From Tetracentron sinense (Eukaryota; Streptophyta; Magnoliopsida; Trochodendrales; Trochodendraceae), in contig CM026570.1 in NCBI GenBank assembly GCA_015143295.1, forward strand, positions 26,915,250 through 26,979,249: a DNA stretch of 64,000 nt, in the 5' to 3' direction. Below the pieces are notes generated by a model. That model was not told the origin of the DNA, ran no database searches, and was given only the letters and a program-made list of their open reading frames with translations. Below, one piece after another: positions 1 to 12,300 of the stretch. A program made the position numbers and the translations under genes. The first letter of the stretch is position 1. Every line of letters begins with the position of its first letter.

Positions 1-346
1 ACAGTGGCAGTGGCACGGGTATGTACCCTAAATCCCTAATCCTCCTCTACTAAAAAAATCTGTTTTTTGTTTCCTGTTCTACTTCTCAATTCTTAATTTC
101 TGCTTTTTTTGTTTTTTTGGATGGTTTTTGCAACAAAATCCCTGCCGAAAACCCCTTTTTTTTTAAACTATTGAAATAGCGTATCGGCCCGTATCGAGCC
201 ATATCACTCCGTATCGGCTCGATATGCACGATACGTCGACGATACGAGAGGTGTTTTTTTTTCCACCATATCTACATATCGGATACCTAAGAAACCGCTA
301 CGTATCGGCCCGTATCGGCCGATACGTACTGATATTTTGAACCATG
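1..346. mobile_element. hAT-type MITE, right part (runs off window)
   Basis: It ends in TTTTGAACCATG (RC CATGGTTCAAAA), the same terminus type as the hAT elements at 3252 and 28067. The subterminal zone (180-330) is built of inverted CGTATCGGCC/GGCCGATACG repeats. Only one end is in the window, so the target duplication cannot be checked. It lies in the FAN1 intron after exon 12. Confidence 0.6.
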
Positions 347-3300
347 CTCCTTGGACACATATCATGACAATAAAATATGAATATACAAATACAAAGTCAG
401 GCCACGTGATTTGATCTTATTATTTGTCATAGAAACAAAACTTTAAAAAATGACTGGTAACTGAATAATCTTCATACCTTTGCTCACGCTCAAGAAAGGA
501 AATGCCTAACATAACCACCTTTGAGTAAACCCAAGAAGCTGTAAAACACGAAAGAAATGTCCCCCCAGATTTCGGAATAGAAGATTGAGTCGCTTTCCCA
601 TGAGAGCTGGATATTTGGGTGTCCGATATTTCTATGCATCTTGTTACCATTTCAGTGTTGTTTTCATCTAGGGATTGATCCATTATTTGTGCCACTTCAA
701 TGGCCTGTGTCAAATAACTAGTACATTTAGCTACCATCACAGTGGTTTCTTTGTATTTTTGCACAGAATTCAATCACCTCTTCATATGCAAGCAGGTCAC
801 TTCGACCTGGGAAAATTTGGCTTGAAATTATGCAATTATAATCTGGATACTTGACAAGACCCAAATCAACCAGTAGAAATGATGATAGATCCTGCTCTCC
901 ATTAAGGAAGAATAGCCTCTGCATGAAACAAATCAAAACATTTACAAAGGATATGTCAGATATAAAACCAAAACCACAAATTTATCACACCCAATAGAGT
1001 ACATCATTCACAGTGTTGAACACCAAGAAATCACCTGGGCACGCCAGAGAAGTAAGTCAGCAGTGGAAGAAATTTGAACACAAGTTCCTGTCCGATCCAA
1101 AACCATGCTTGGTAACAGTGGGCTGCATATTCAATAGTTGGAAACCAAGAACAAGAAAATCAATTGAATGTGCACTCTAATAGCCCTAATACACAATTTA
1201 TTGCTAATAGGGAATCCTTTATACCACATCCCATCTTCATACGAAGCAAGCAGCAATGCAATCAAATCCTGCCTTCTTGTACGATGGTTGCCTTTCTGAA
1301 GCAGCAATAGAAACACAAAAACTGCTTTGAAAATGCATCAAAGAAACAGTCAAAATTGTGAAATTGCACTGCAATTTTGTAAGTATAGATTACTTGGACA
1401 ATTAATAGGAAGACTCCGGCAGAAAATCCATAATTGAGTTATTCATCTATTTAGCAGACAAGTACTTTTGACTCAAGATGCTACTGTATTGCACATCCTG
1501 TTTAAAAGCCATATTGGAATTGGGAACTCATGGCTGGAAACAATCCTTATGGTTCTTATATCCGGTAGGAATAATAAGAATCAAAATCCAGGTTGGTTGG
1601 TGAGCCTAGTGATAGGAGACTATCTAGCTTGGTTCGGAGAACACTTGGTGGGTTAAAAAAAAAATTGTTTCTAAATGTTACGGCCTAAATGCTGAAATAT
1701 TGACCCTACTTGTTCGGATGGGTGTTCACCCCAAGGTGTTCCCGGACAGCATGCATACATCCGTAACTTATATATATATATATAAGATAAATAATTGTCT
1801 TTTTAGATAGTCATACAAATGGATTAGGCCAAATAATGAGTCATCATACTTAATATAAATCTAAAGGTGGGAAAATAACCATGCATACTGGAAACTAACA
1901 AAAGAAATTAACGTACTGGAAACTAACAAGTCAAAAGATTCAAAACAAAGAAAAAATTCCAAGCCAATCAAATTGTCTGGGAAGTTAACCTTGCTTTACT
2001 ACCTAACCTATCAAACAAAGTTAACCATGCCTGATGGAAACTGACAAGTTATAAAAAATAAAAAAAAAGTTCCAAAGCAATCAAATTGTCTTGGGGGTTA
2101 CTTAATGATTCCAATAGCTAGACTTTAATGTTTATGCTTGATATTCATGCACGTAGAAAAGTAACAACTAATAACAAGGAAAAGGTTCCGGCCCAAAATT
2201 TGATCCCCAAAAATATGTGTATAATCGGTAAATAAACAACATGGGAGGTCATGAGAATTCCACCCGTGAAAAAGCTTTGGAAACAAAAATGACAGCATTA
2301 TTGAAGGACTGGATGCATTATAGATGATATATTTTCATATCCAAGTATATGGAAAATGGTGAAGATGGATGCTAATTGAAGATCTACTTCAACAGCAGCA
2401 AAAAAGATTGTTGTCGGATGTGAGTTATTCCAATCCTGGAAATCCAGTCATAGCAACAGGAACTCACAAAGTGACAGTCCAGGCTTACAAATGACAACAG
2501 TAAAATAAAATGGATCCAAATATTCAGAGTGGTCTCAATCAGCCAGGATGTTCGTTGGAGGCGGAACTAAACTTGGGTACATCAATGACAGTTGGAGGCA
2601 GAGGTAAAGTTAGGTACATCAATGGGCCAATGGGAGAATAGAGGAACCTGAAATACCAAATCCTACATGAGAAGTGGGAGTCTGGTGATCTGACATTGAT
2701 GTCATGGCTCATTCCTTCTATGCAACCTGAGATTAGTAGGGGATTTCTTTTACTGACAACTGTTAAACAAATTTGGGATGCTATTGCTCAAAAATATTCT
2801 CAAGTTCAAAACTTTGCAAGGGTTTATCACCCGAGTCAGAATATTGCCATCGTCAGGGGGGAAATACTTTGGTAAACTATTTTGCTTCTCTACGGATGTG
2901 GGATGAACTAGATCACTATGACAGTTAGAAGCCTATTTGTCAAAATAATGCAGTTGACTACATGAACAAAGTTGAGAGGACACAAATATTTGAGTTCCTG
3001 GCATGTTTCAATCAAGAATTTGAATAGTGTAGGGTTCAGATTCTCAGTAAGGATGTGCTATCATCTCTGAGTCAGGTTTATCCATATTTGCAAAGTGAGG
3101 AGAGTAGGCAAAATGGTACTCCACAATATAATGTTCCACCTCATCGGTTTGCTCTTGCCTCATCTACTGCTACTCGGAGAGAAATAGAGGGGGAGGAAAG
3201 AAATTTACCAAAAGTGGATCTGAACACAAAGATAAGTTGAAGTGTACTCACCAAGGTTCAAAAAAAGGGTTTCGGATACCGTAACAGGCACGGCCGAAAC

Positions 3301-6300
3301 CGTTACGTAACGCCGTTACGTAACGGTTTCGGCCTTTACGGAGTTTTTTTTTTTGGCTTAAAAAATCACAATAAATAAAAATAAATAAATAAAATATGTA
3401 GGTGTAACGGAACGGTAACGGTGTTCACCGAAACCGTTACGTAACGGGCGTTACGTAACGGTTTCGGCTTTTTTTAAAACCATGGTACTCACTATGGGAG
3501 AACCAGACATACAAAGGAAACATGTTGGTATTTGACTGATCGTCCAACAAGGTTTGTCAGCTAGGAATATCAGCAACACATGTCGCATCATCTATCTATA
3601 CCACAAAGCCCAAAGATACTCCTCTGTCTCATCTACTGCAAAATCATGATACACCCCTGACAATTTTTTCTTCCTCCAAGAAGATAGTTACTGAAAGAGA
3701 AAAATCTCTTACATGCCACGCGTCAGTAGCTGCTTAGCTGGTAGAGGAATGATAGCAAAACTCCACCTGTGAATGAATATGAGGGGGGCGGGTGTGCACC
3801 ATGAAATAAGCTCCGATGATAAAGTCGGTATAAGGCACAAGCACATAAACATATGAATATAATAGTATAGAAATACTTATCGTGAGGTCATTGAGCATAT
3901 GCGCTTGAGGACGGGGCACTGATGTTGTGCTCTGGAGGATGAGCTGTGGAGAGGTATAGGACGCAGCTCGGGAGGCACAGAGGACGTAGCTCTCGGACAA
4001 CGTATACGTTATGCATCAGACAACGAGTACGTTGTGCATCTCACAACGGACAACGAGCTCGGCACTATTCACAACAGACAACGTGACAACGGATTTGGCA
4101 CTATTCACTTCAGATAGCGAGACAACGGGCTCGGGCACTATTCACATCAGATAGCGAGACAACGGGCTCGAGCAATACTCAGACAACGTAGCTCAGACAA
4201 CGTATACATAGTGCATCTGACAACGGGTATGTTATCCAACAGACAACGGGTACGTTATTCATCAGACAATGAGTACGTTGTGCATCAGACAACGAGTACG
4301 TTGTGCATCTCACAACGGACAACGAGCTCGGCACTATTCACAACAGACAACGTGACAACGGATTTGGCACTATTCACTTCAGATAGCGAGACAACGGGCT
4401 CGGGCACTATTCACATCAAATAGCGAGACAACGAGCTCGGGCACTATTCACATCAGATAGCGAGACAACGGGCTCGGGCACTATTCACATCAAATAGCGA
4501 GACAACGAGCTCGGGCACTATTCACATCAGATAGCGAGACAACGGGCTCGGGCAATACTCAGACAACGTAGCTCAGACAACGTATACATAGTGCATCTGA
4601 CAACGGGTACGTTATCCAACAGACAACGGGTACGTTATTCATCAGACAATGAATACGTTGTGCATCTCACAACGGACAACGAGCTCGGCACTATTCACAA
4701 CAGACAACGTGACAACGGATTTGGCACTATTCATCAGACAACGTGACAACGGATTCGGCACTATTCATCAGACAACGTGACAACGGATTCGGCTCTATTC
4801 ATCAGACAACGTGACAACGGATTCGGCTCTATTCATCAGACAACGTGACAACGGATTCGGCACTATTCACATCGTCAAGCACAAGTTCAAGTATGATGAC
4901 ACTCAACAGATGATCAATCGCAAGGTCGTGCAGGTGACAGTGTGACCTGAACATTTCACCAAGTAAAACACCAAATATTGACAAGGTATTGAGGTACCAT
5001 TTATGGAGAACATCAAGCGGACATGACCATAATAGATTGTGAAGCCATAGAGAGCATCAAGTGGCCGGAGAACACCAAAGGAAGATGAAAGAATCAGGTG
5101 GGTGGCCTGCATAGCCCTTCAGACTAGAGGTGTAAATGACTCAAGCTTCCCAGATCATCATCTTTTTCTTCTGCATTTCTTTACTTTCTCTCTGGCCTTT
5201 CGCCCCTTCTCTCTCTCTGGAGATTCATGCTTATCTATAGGCATGTGGAGTCATCATAACTTATGTAGTCATGATGAGGTCACCTGTCAGACAACACTCA
5301 AATGAGCCAGCACATAGCCCAAGTGAGCTTATGTCGGCTAAATCGTTAGAATTTGTTAGAATGAGAAATTCCTATTGTACCCCTTCTTTTTACTCCTTTT
5401 TACGAATTTTATCTCTTACAGTTACTATCCCAGAATAAGTATTGGAAAGCCTTCATCGTATGATGTCACAGATGGAGAATCCTTCAGTATTTGCTCTTGC
5501 TCACACCTGTACTCATGCATCTGCTTACATGTTACTTTAAGTATTGTCAATCCTTCATGGATCATCGATTCCGATGCTACAAAGTTCAGACCACATGATG
5601 AGTATGTCATCTTTGTTTTCCTAATCTAACATTTGTTTTTGATAGAGAGAATGTTAGGATTGCAGATAGGTCTCTTTCAACAATCTCTGGTAAAGGGAAT
5701 GTTAAAACCCTTTCTTAATTATTCCCTTTGTCCTTTATGTACCTAATCTTTCAACTAATTTGTTGTTTATTAGTAGCAAGATAAAATGTCGAATTGTAGT
5801 GTCATTTTCTTTCCTAGCCACTATGCTTTTTAGGACACGAGTTTGAAGACGATGATTGACAGTGGTCGTGAGGCTATATGGTTATATCTTCTAGAGGATG
5901 CTCCAACAGCCCTCTTTGTTGTTCATACCACTAGTAGTGTTAGTAGTACTAGTGTAACAAATCTCGTTCTCCGGTTTTTATCGGGTGAAGTTTTTCTCGA
6001 GAGATTTTTAATTCTAAATTTTTTTTCGAGTATTTCTCGCCTAAATCCCAGCAATGGTTTAAAAAAATATACAAAAAAATAAATATCAACAAATTATATA
6101 TTCATAAAACCAACACCATTGAGTATTGCTCACGATGTTTTTAAAATCTCGGTTAAATCTCGTGACTTTAGGAGATATTGACAGATCATGTTATAGAACA
6201 ACAAAGTACCTGTGTAGGCACTCCCCAACAAAAATGGGGTTGTTGAAGCTTGAAAGGAAGAACCGTAGTCTTTGTAAAGTTTCTTGTGCATTTCTCTTTG

Positions 6301-9300
6301 CCATGAAAATTCCAAAACCTTTTGATCTAAAACAATTCTAAGTTCTAACAGCATCTGACCTCATCAACAGAATGCCTTCTAGAGTATTAAACTTTAAAAC
6401 TCCTGCTGAAATCATTTGTCCTAATCGATATCTTTTTCCTATTCATCCTAAAGTTTTTAGTTGGGTATGTTTTGTTCACAGTCATTGATCGGTCGAACTA
6501 AACTTGATCAAAAGGCCCTTAAGTGCATCTTCCTTGGATATCAATCATCTTAAAAAGATTACAAGTGTCATTATCTTGAGTCAAGGAAGAAATTTGTATA
6601 TATGGATGTCACTTTCTTTGAATCTATTCATTTTTCTCTTTAGGGATCTCTCTTCAGTGGGGGAGTGTTGGTAATGAAGAGAGGCCTCTTCCTCGTCTAA
6701 TATCAGTTTTTGTTCCTCCCCCCTTTGTTGATAATAGTAGTGCTTACTAGTCCTGTACATGAAGGTATGGGTGTGCAGGAGAGGGATTTGAGAGTTTACA
6801 CGAGGAGAAAGAAACTGGAGCCCGAGATAGCCGAGTCACCACTTCAAATCATATCGAATTCAGGTAACATCCTTCATGCAGGTAATTCCTTATCACCTGA
6901 GGTGTCTTTCAGTAATATTTAGCTTGTTTATGATTCTAATCTTCTAATTGCAATTCGTAAAGGAAATAGTACTTGTACTCAACAATCAACATCCAATATC
7001 TAATTGCATTTCCCATCAGTCTCAACTCTCAATCTCCATCTTATCATTCCATTATAGCCTCTAATTCTACAATGTCTTTGTTATCCAGTATATCAGATAC
7101 TCTATCTCATCCTAAGTGGAAAGATGCCTTGAAAAAAAAACGTGGGAGTTAGCCGATCTTCATAAAGGAAAGCGGTTGATTGGGTACAAATGGGTCTATG
7201 CAGTAAAACACAAGGCAGAGGGGTCAGTGGACAGGTTTAAGGCAAGATCGGTTGGAAAAGGGTATACGCAGACTTATGGCAGCAAATCTCTCTTAGCAGT
7301 CAGCCGATCTTCCAATAACCAAGACGAACTCTATTAGAGTCATTCTATCTATGGCTGAGAATACTTTTTGGCCTCTACACCAATGTGATGTTTTTTTTTT
7401 TTTGATCGGAAAAAAACTTTATAGAACAAAAAAAGTACATAAGGAGCTAAGGGAAACAGAGACAATGGGAAAGTTTACAAGCACATAAACTCAACCAAGA
7501 ACAAACTGCCAGCCCAAAAAAGCATATCAGCCCACCACTTCCCTCAATGCTTCTGCATCAAAAAATAAGCCCGCCCATTCCAACACCACCATGCGAATTC
7601 GCCCACATAAATGCTCCACAGAGGAGGAATCCTCAAAAACCCTAATATTTCTTTCCTTCCATATCATCCAAGAAATCGCCCCTGGAAGCAGTGCCCAAAT
7701 CGCCTCCCTGGCCCCATCCACAATCATCGTAGGCCAACTGGATAAGAAGTTAAGAAAGGAGGAGGGAAAGACCCATGCCACCCCCACTCGGGAAAGAAAA
7801 AAACCTCATATGCCAGACACAATAGGATAGTGCAACAAGAGATGATCCACCGACTCTTCCACTTGAAGGCACAAAAAACATCGGTTTGCCATTCGCCACC
7901 CTCTATGCTGTAAATGGTCACATGTTAGAATTTTATCCAGCACTGCATTCCAAAGGAAGAATGATACCTTGGATGGAATACCGGGATTCCACACAATCCT
8001 ATGAGGAAACGACCCAGATGGAAAATGATACAAAGAGTGAAAGAGGGATCTAACTGAGAATCGACCATGGTTGTCTTGAGCCCAAATCCTAATGTCTCTA
8101 ATCTCTGCACAAGGGGATACCGAAGCAACCCTCTCCAAAAGACGGGACAAATCCTCAATCTTCCAATCATTCAGATCCCGACGCAACCTTGGACCCTACA
8201 CCACCCCCTCCCCTAACCTCTGAAAAGAATCCTCAACTAATGCCTTCTTATTGGAAGCCAGCGTGAACAAGTTGCCAAAGTCATCCTTCAGCCTAGTGTT
8301 CCCGCACCACACATCCAACCAAGAAGATTTCCACCCAGCTAGGCGATTGGCTACCCGCTCCAAGACAGGGGCCCACACCTCTGAATTTTTGAAATTCGCA
8401 CCCAACGGCATACCTAAATACACCGACAGAAGAGAACCCACAGCACACCCCAGGCAAACTGTTAGCCTATCTAGGTTTGGAACCACCCCTACACTCACAA
8501 TCTCTGACTTTCCCAAGTTAACTCGTAAACCAAACACTGCTTCAAACCACCGAAGAAGACATCTGAGATAGAGAAGGTCTCCACTCTGGGCCCGACAAAA
8601 GATAAGTGTGTCATCGGCAAATTGAAGATGGGAAATACGAAGCCCATTGGATCCCATCAAGAACCCTTCGAACACTCTCCCCTCAGCTCGAGATAACATT
8701 CTACCCAAGGCCTCCGAGACAATCACAAATAGAAAAGGAGACGAAGACCCCTAGAGCTAGGAAAATAACCCACCGAATTCCCGTTTACTAGGATGGAGAA
8801 AGATACAGAAGACAAACACACCCGAATCCAATGTCTCCACTTATACCCAAAACCCATCCTCCCACGCACATAATCCAGGAAGCCCCAGTTGACATGATCA
8901 TAAGCCTTTTCCATGTCCACCTTACAAAGGAGACCCGAGATCTTAGATTTGGATCGGGCGTCAATACATTCATTAGCTATCAAGATTCCATCGATTATTT
9001 GACGCCCGCCTACGAACGAACGCACCCTAATGAGGAGAGATAATGGATGACAACATTACCTTTAAGCGGGAGGCCAACACCTTAGATAAAATTTTGTAAA
9101 CACTGCTAACCAGGCTAATGGGGCGAAAATCTTTGAGGTCCACCGCACCATCCTTTTTGGGGATCAATACAAGGAACATGCTATTGAGCACTCTATCAAA
9201 ACAAGCCCTCTCATATAATTCTTTGATCACCTCCATAAAATTACTCCCCACTATCTCCGAACACGACTTATAGAACTCAATGGAGAATCCATCTAGGCTT

Positions 9301-12300
9301 GGCACCTTATCCCCTGCTAAACTCCTAATAACTCCTAAGCACCTCCTCAACCTCGAACGGCGCTTCTAGAGCCCCCCTTTGGTCTGGAGACAGGACATTA
9401 AAAGTTAAATCGTCTAATCTAGGGCGCCAACTCTCTCTTTCACAATACAGATCCCGGTAATATGATATGACACTATCTGTAATCTCACCCCTCGACTCCT
9501 TCCAACACCCATCCATCCTCAACTTGGATATAAAATTCCTCTTCCTATGAAAGTTAGCCGATCTTTGGAAAAACTTGGTGTTTCGGTCCCCCTCTTTAAG
9601 CCAACGAATTCTGGATTTTTGTTTCCAACTGATTTCTTTCATTCTGAGAAGCAAAACATATTCCAGACGCTTAGACTTTCTTTCCCACTGGTCTGCTGGT
9701 GTGAGCTCACTATTTTCAGCTATGCCATCTAGCCCATCAATCTCCCTTAAGAGTTGAGCTAACCTATTCAGGATATTCCCGAACACCTCTTTGTTCCAAA
9801 TTTTCAACTTCGCTTTAAGAGCCTTAAGCTTCAAACCGAACCTCGTGCTGGCCGAACCCCAGCCCCAATGGTTAGACCACACCTCGGCCACTAAAACCTT
9901 AAACCTCTCATCCTCAAGCCACATATTCTTAAAACGAAATAGACTAGGACCCCAGGACAAACTCCCTGACTCTAAGAGGATGGAGCGATGATCAGAGATG
10001 GGCCTAGGAAGGGATGACTGGATAGAACTCGAGAAGTGAGAATCCCAAGCAAGGTCAACTAAAAATCTGTCCAACCTACTCGCACTCTGGTTAGCTCCAG
10101 GTTTGGACCAGGTGAATTGAGCACCCCTCATCAGGTAGTCTACCAACCCATGACGAAAGATGAAAGCACCAAACCTCCTCATCTTGGCCAAGATAGGACC
10201 GCCCCCTTTCCTATCATATGAGAACCTGATGTTATTAAAATCTTCACCTAAGCACCACGGAGCCCCCCATCTTACACCAACGTGAGATGTTAAGAATGTA
10301 TCTCTATACAAATATCTGGAATAAGTTTATATGATTATTCCTCTAGGGTCTCAACTCTCTGGTAGTCAAGGGAATGTGTGCAGACTGAAAACAGCATTAT
10401 ACGGGTCGAAACAATCACCATGAGCATGTTTTAATAGATTTAATAGTTCTATGAAGAGGATGGATACGTATAGTGTCAGGTTGATCACACATTGTTTATA
10501 GACGTACTAAAGTAGTAGCATTACTGTTCTTATAGTTTATGTGGATGACATAGAGGTAACTGGGGATGAATAGGAAGAAATTCAGTATCTTAACAAATAC
10601 TTTGGGAAAGAGATGAGATCAAAGACCGTGGCTTATTAAAGTACTTTCTTGGCATCCAGGTGGACGATCTAAGAAGAGTATTTTTATCACTCAGCAGAAG
10701 TATGTTCTAGATATAAACCTTAAAGAAATAGGAAAACTATGATCACATACTCTTACTAAACAAAATCATAGGCTGAATATCAATATGGTGATCCTTTGAT
10801 TGAAGTGGATCAATTTCAGCGATTAGTGGGCAAGTTGATTTCTCTCTCTTACCAGGCCAAACATTGCATATGCATTGTGTGTTATCAGTTATGCACTGGC
10901 CAAAATCTATAAACTTGGAGGCTGCCTACAGAGTTCTAAGGTATCACACGTCTTTACTAGGGAAAGGATTGTTATTTTCTAATCATGGACATTTGAGATT
11001 GAAGCATTTATCAACGCAGATTGGGCAAATTCTACTAGACTACTTCAGATTGTAGATCAACCTAATGTTATTGTACCTTTGTTGGTGGGAATTAGGTAAC
11101 TTGGAGGAGTAAAAAGCAACATGTGGTTGCTAGATCCAGTGTAATGATAGGTACAAATCAATGGCTCGTGGTGTTTGCAAACTTATGGATTTTAAGGTGT
11201 AATGCCTTATGAACCTCTATTGTGATAACAAGGCTACCATAAGCATTCACATGATGCAGTTCAACATTGTGCGATAGCCGGCCCAAGTCGATCCCCTCCC
11301 CACATCCGTGTTTTTCAACCGATGAGGAGCCAAGATCTGTTAGAGTCGCCACCAATCAAGATTCTGGGTGTGATTGGTCACCCACAATTAAGAACCCTCG
11401 ATTAAATAAAAAACCGAGAATGGGTCCGGGGATTCTTTTATGAGTTGGGGAAGGTGTTAGGCACCCCACCTCATCCGTCAAGCGACGGTTACCTCTTAAC
11501 TTTCTCCATTAAATTAATTCGAAATTATTTTCTATTTTTTTATTATTATTTCGAGAAAAACCACCCCTCCTTGACCGAGTTAAGGCGATTTCATCCCTAC
11601 TTGTTTTCTTTTATTTCGAGATTGGAAAGTCACCCCTCCTCGACCGAGTTAGGGTGAGTTTCTCTCTACTTGCGCGGCAAAATCCCTTTTCCCTAAATCG
11701 GCAAACGGCCACACATCTCTCCTCAACCGAGTTAAGAGGGGCCCCGCCTACCTTTGGGTGGAAAAGGAGCAAAATACTAATAATGAAAAAAATGAAAGAG
11801 AAGTCGAAGATCTAGTCTTCCGACCCTTTCCTTCACCCGGATTTCCTCGTCCGCACAACCGTGAAGAGGGAAATCTCCGAGCTACTCAGAGAAAGTGAGG
11901 GAAGAAAAGACTTGGACGGGTAGAAACCGAGGATGGGGATGTGGCATACCTTTTCCCTTTTTAATGCTCCAACTGTTTGAAGAAAACGCTTCGACGAGAT
12001 CCGAACTCCCAAGATTTTCCCCCAAAGTTGGTGAAGATCCTTCCTAGGTTGATGGCTTGATGGCTGGAATTTCTGGGATTCGAGGGCTAGGTTAAACTTG
12101 TTTGGAGTTCTCCCAAGCTTCGGAATTTCAAAGCTCTCAAGGATTTTCCCTCAGTTTTCAAGACTTTTCTCCGTCTTTTTAAAGTCTTCAAGACTTTCCG
12201 GATTTTCCAAGATGAGTTATGGGTTGGAGTAAGGCTCCTTTTATAAGGTGAAACAATAGGATTTTCACGTTTTTTCCCGATGTGGGACTAAAAAAATAAC

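Noticed and set aside
3993-4870. Regular short repeats resembling a CRISPR array
   Set aside because: Units are degenerate with no conserved repeat/unique spacer alternation, and this is plant nuclear DNA; it is a minisatellite in a TE.
5842-6082. Continuous plus-strand frame 5843-6082 as a protein
   Set aside because: It crosses from copia into the MITE that starts at 5950.
8251-8791. Plus-strand open frames over the LINE
   Set aside because: Shadows of the minus-strand RT frames, which carry the FADD and DMEKAYDHV motifs.
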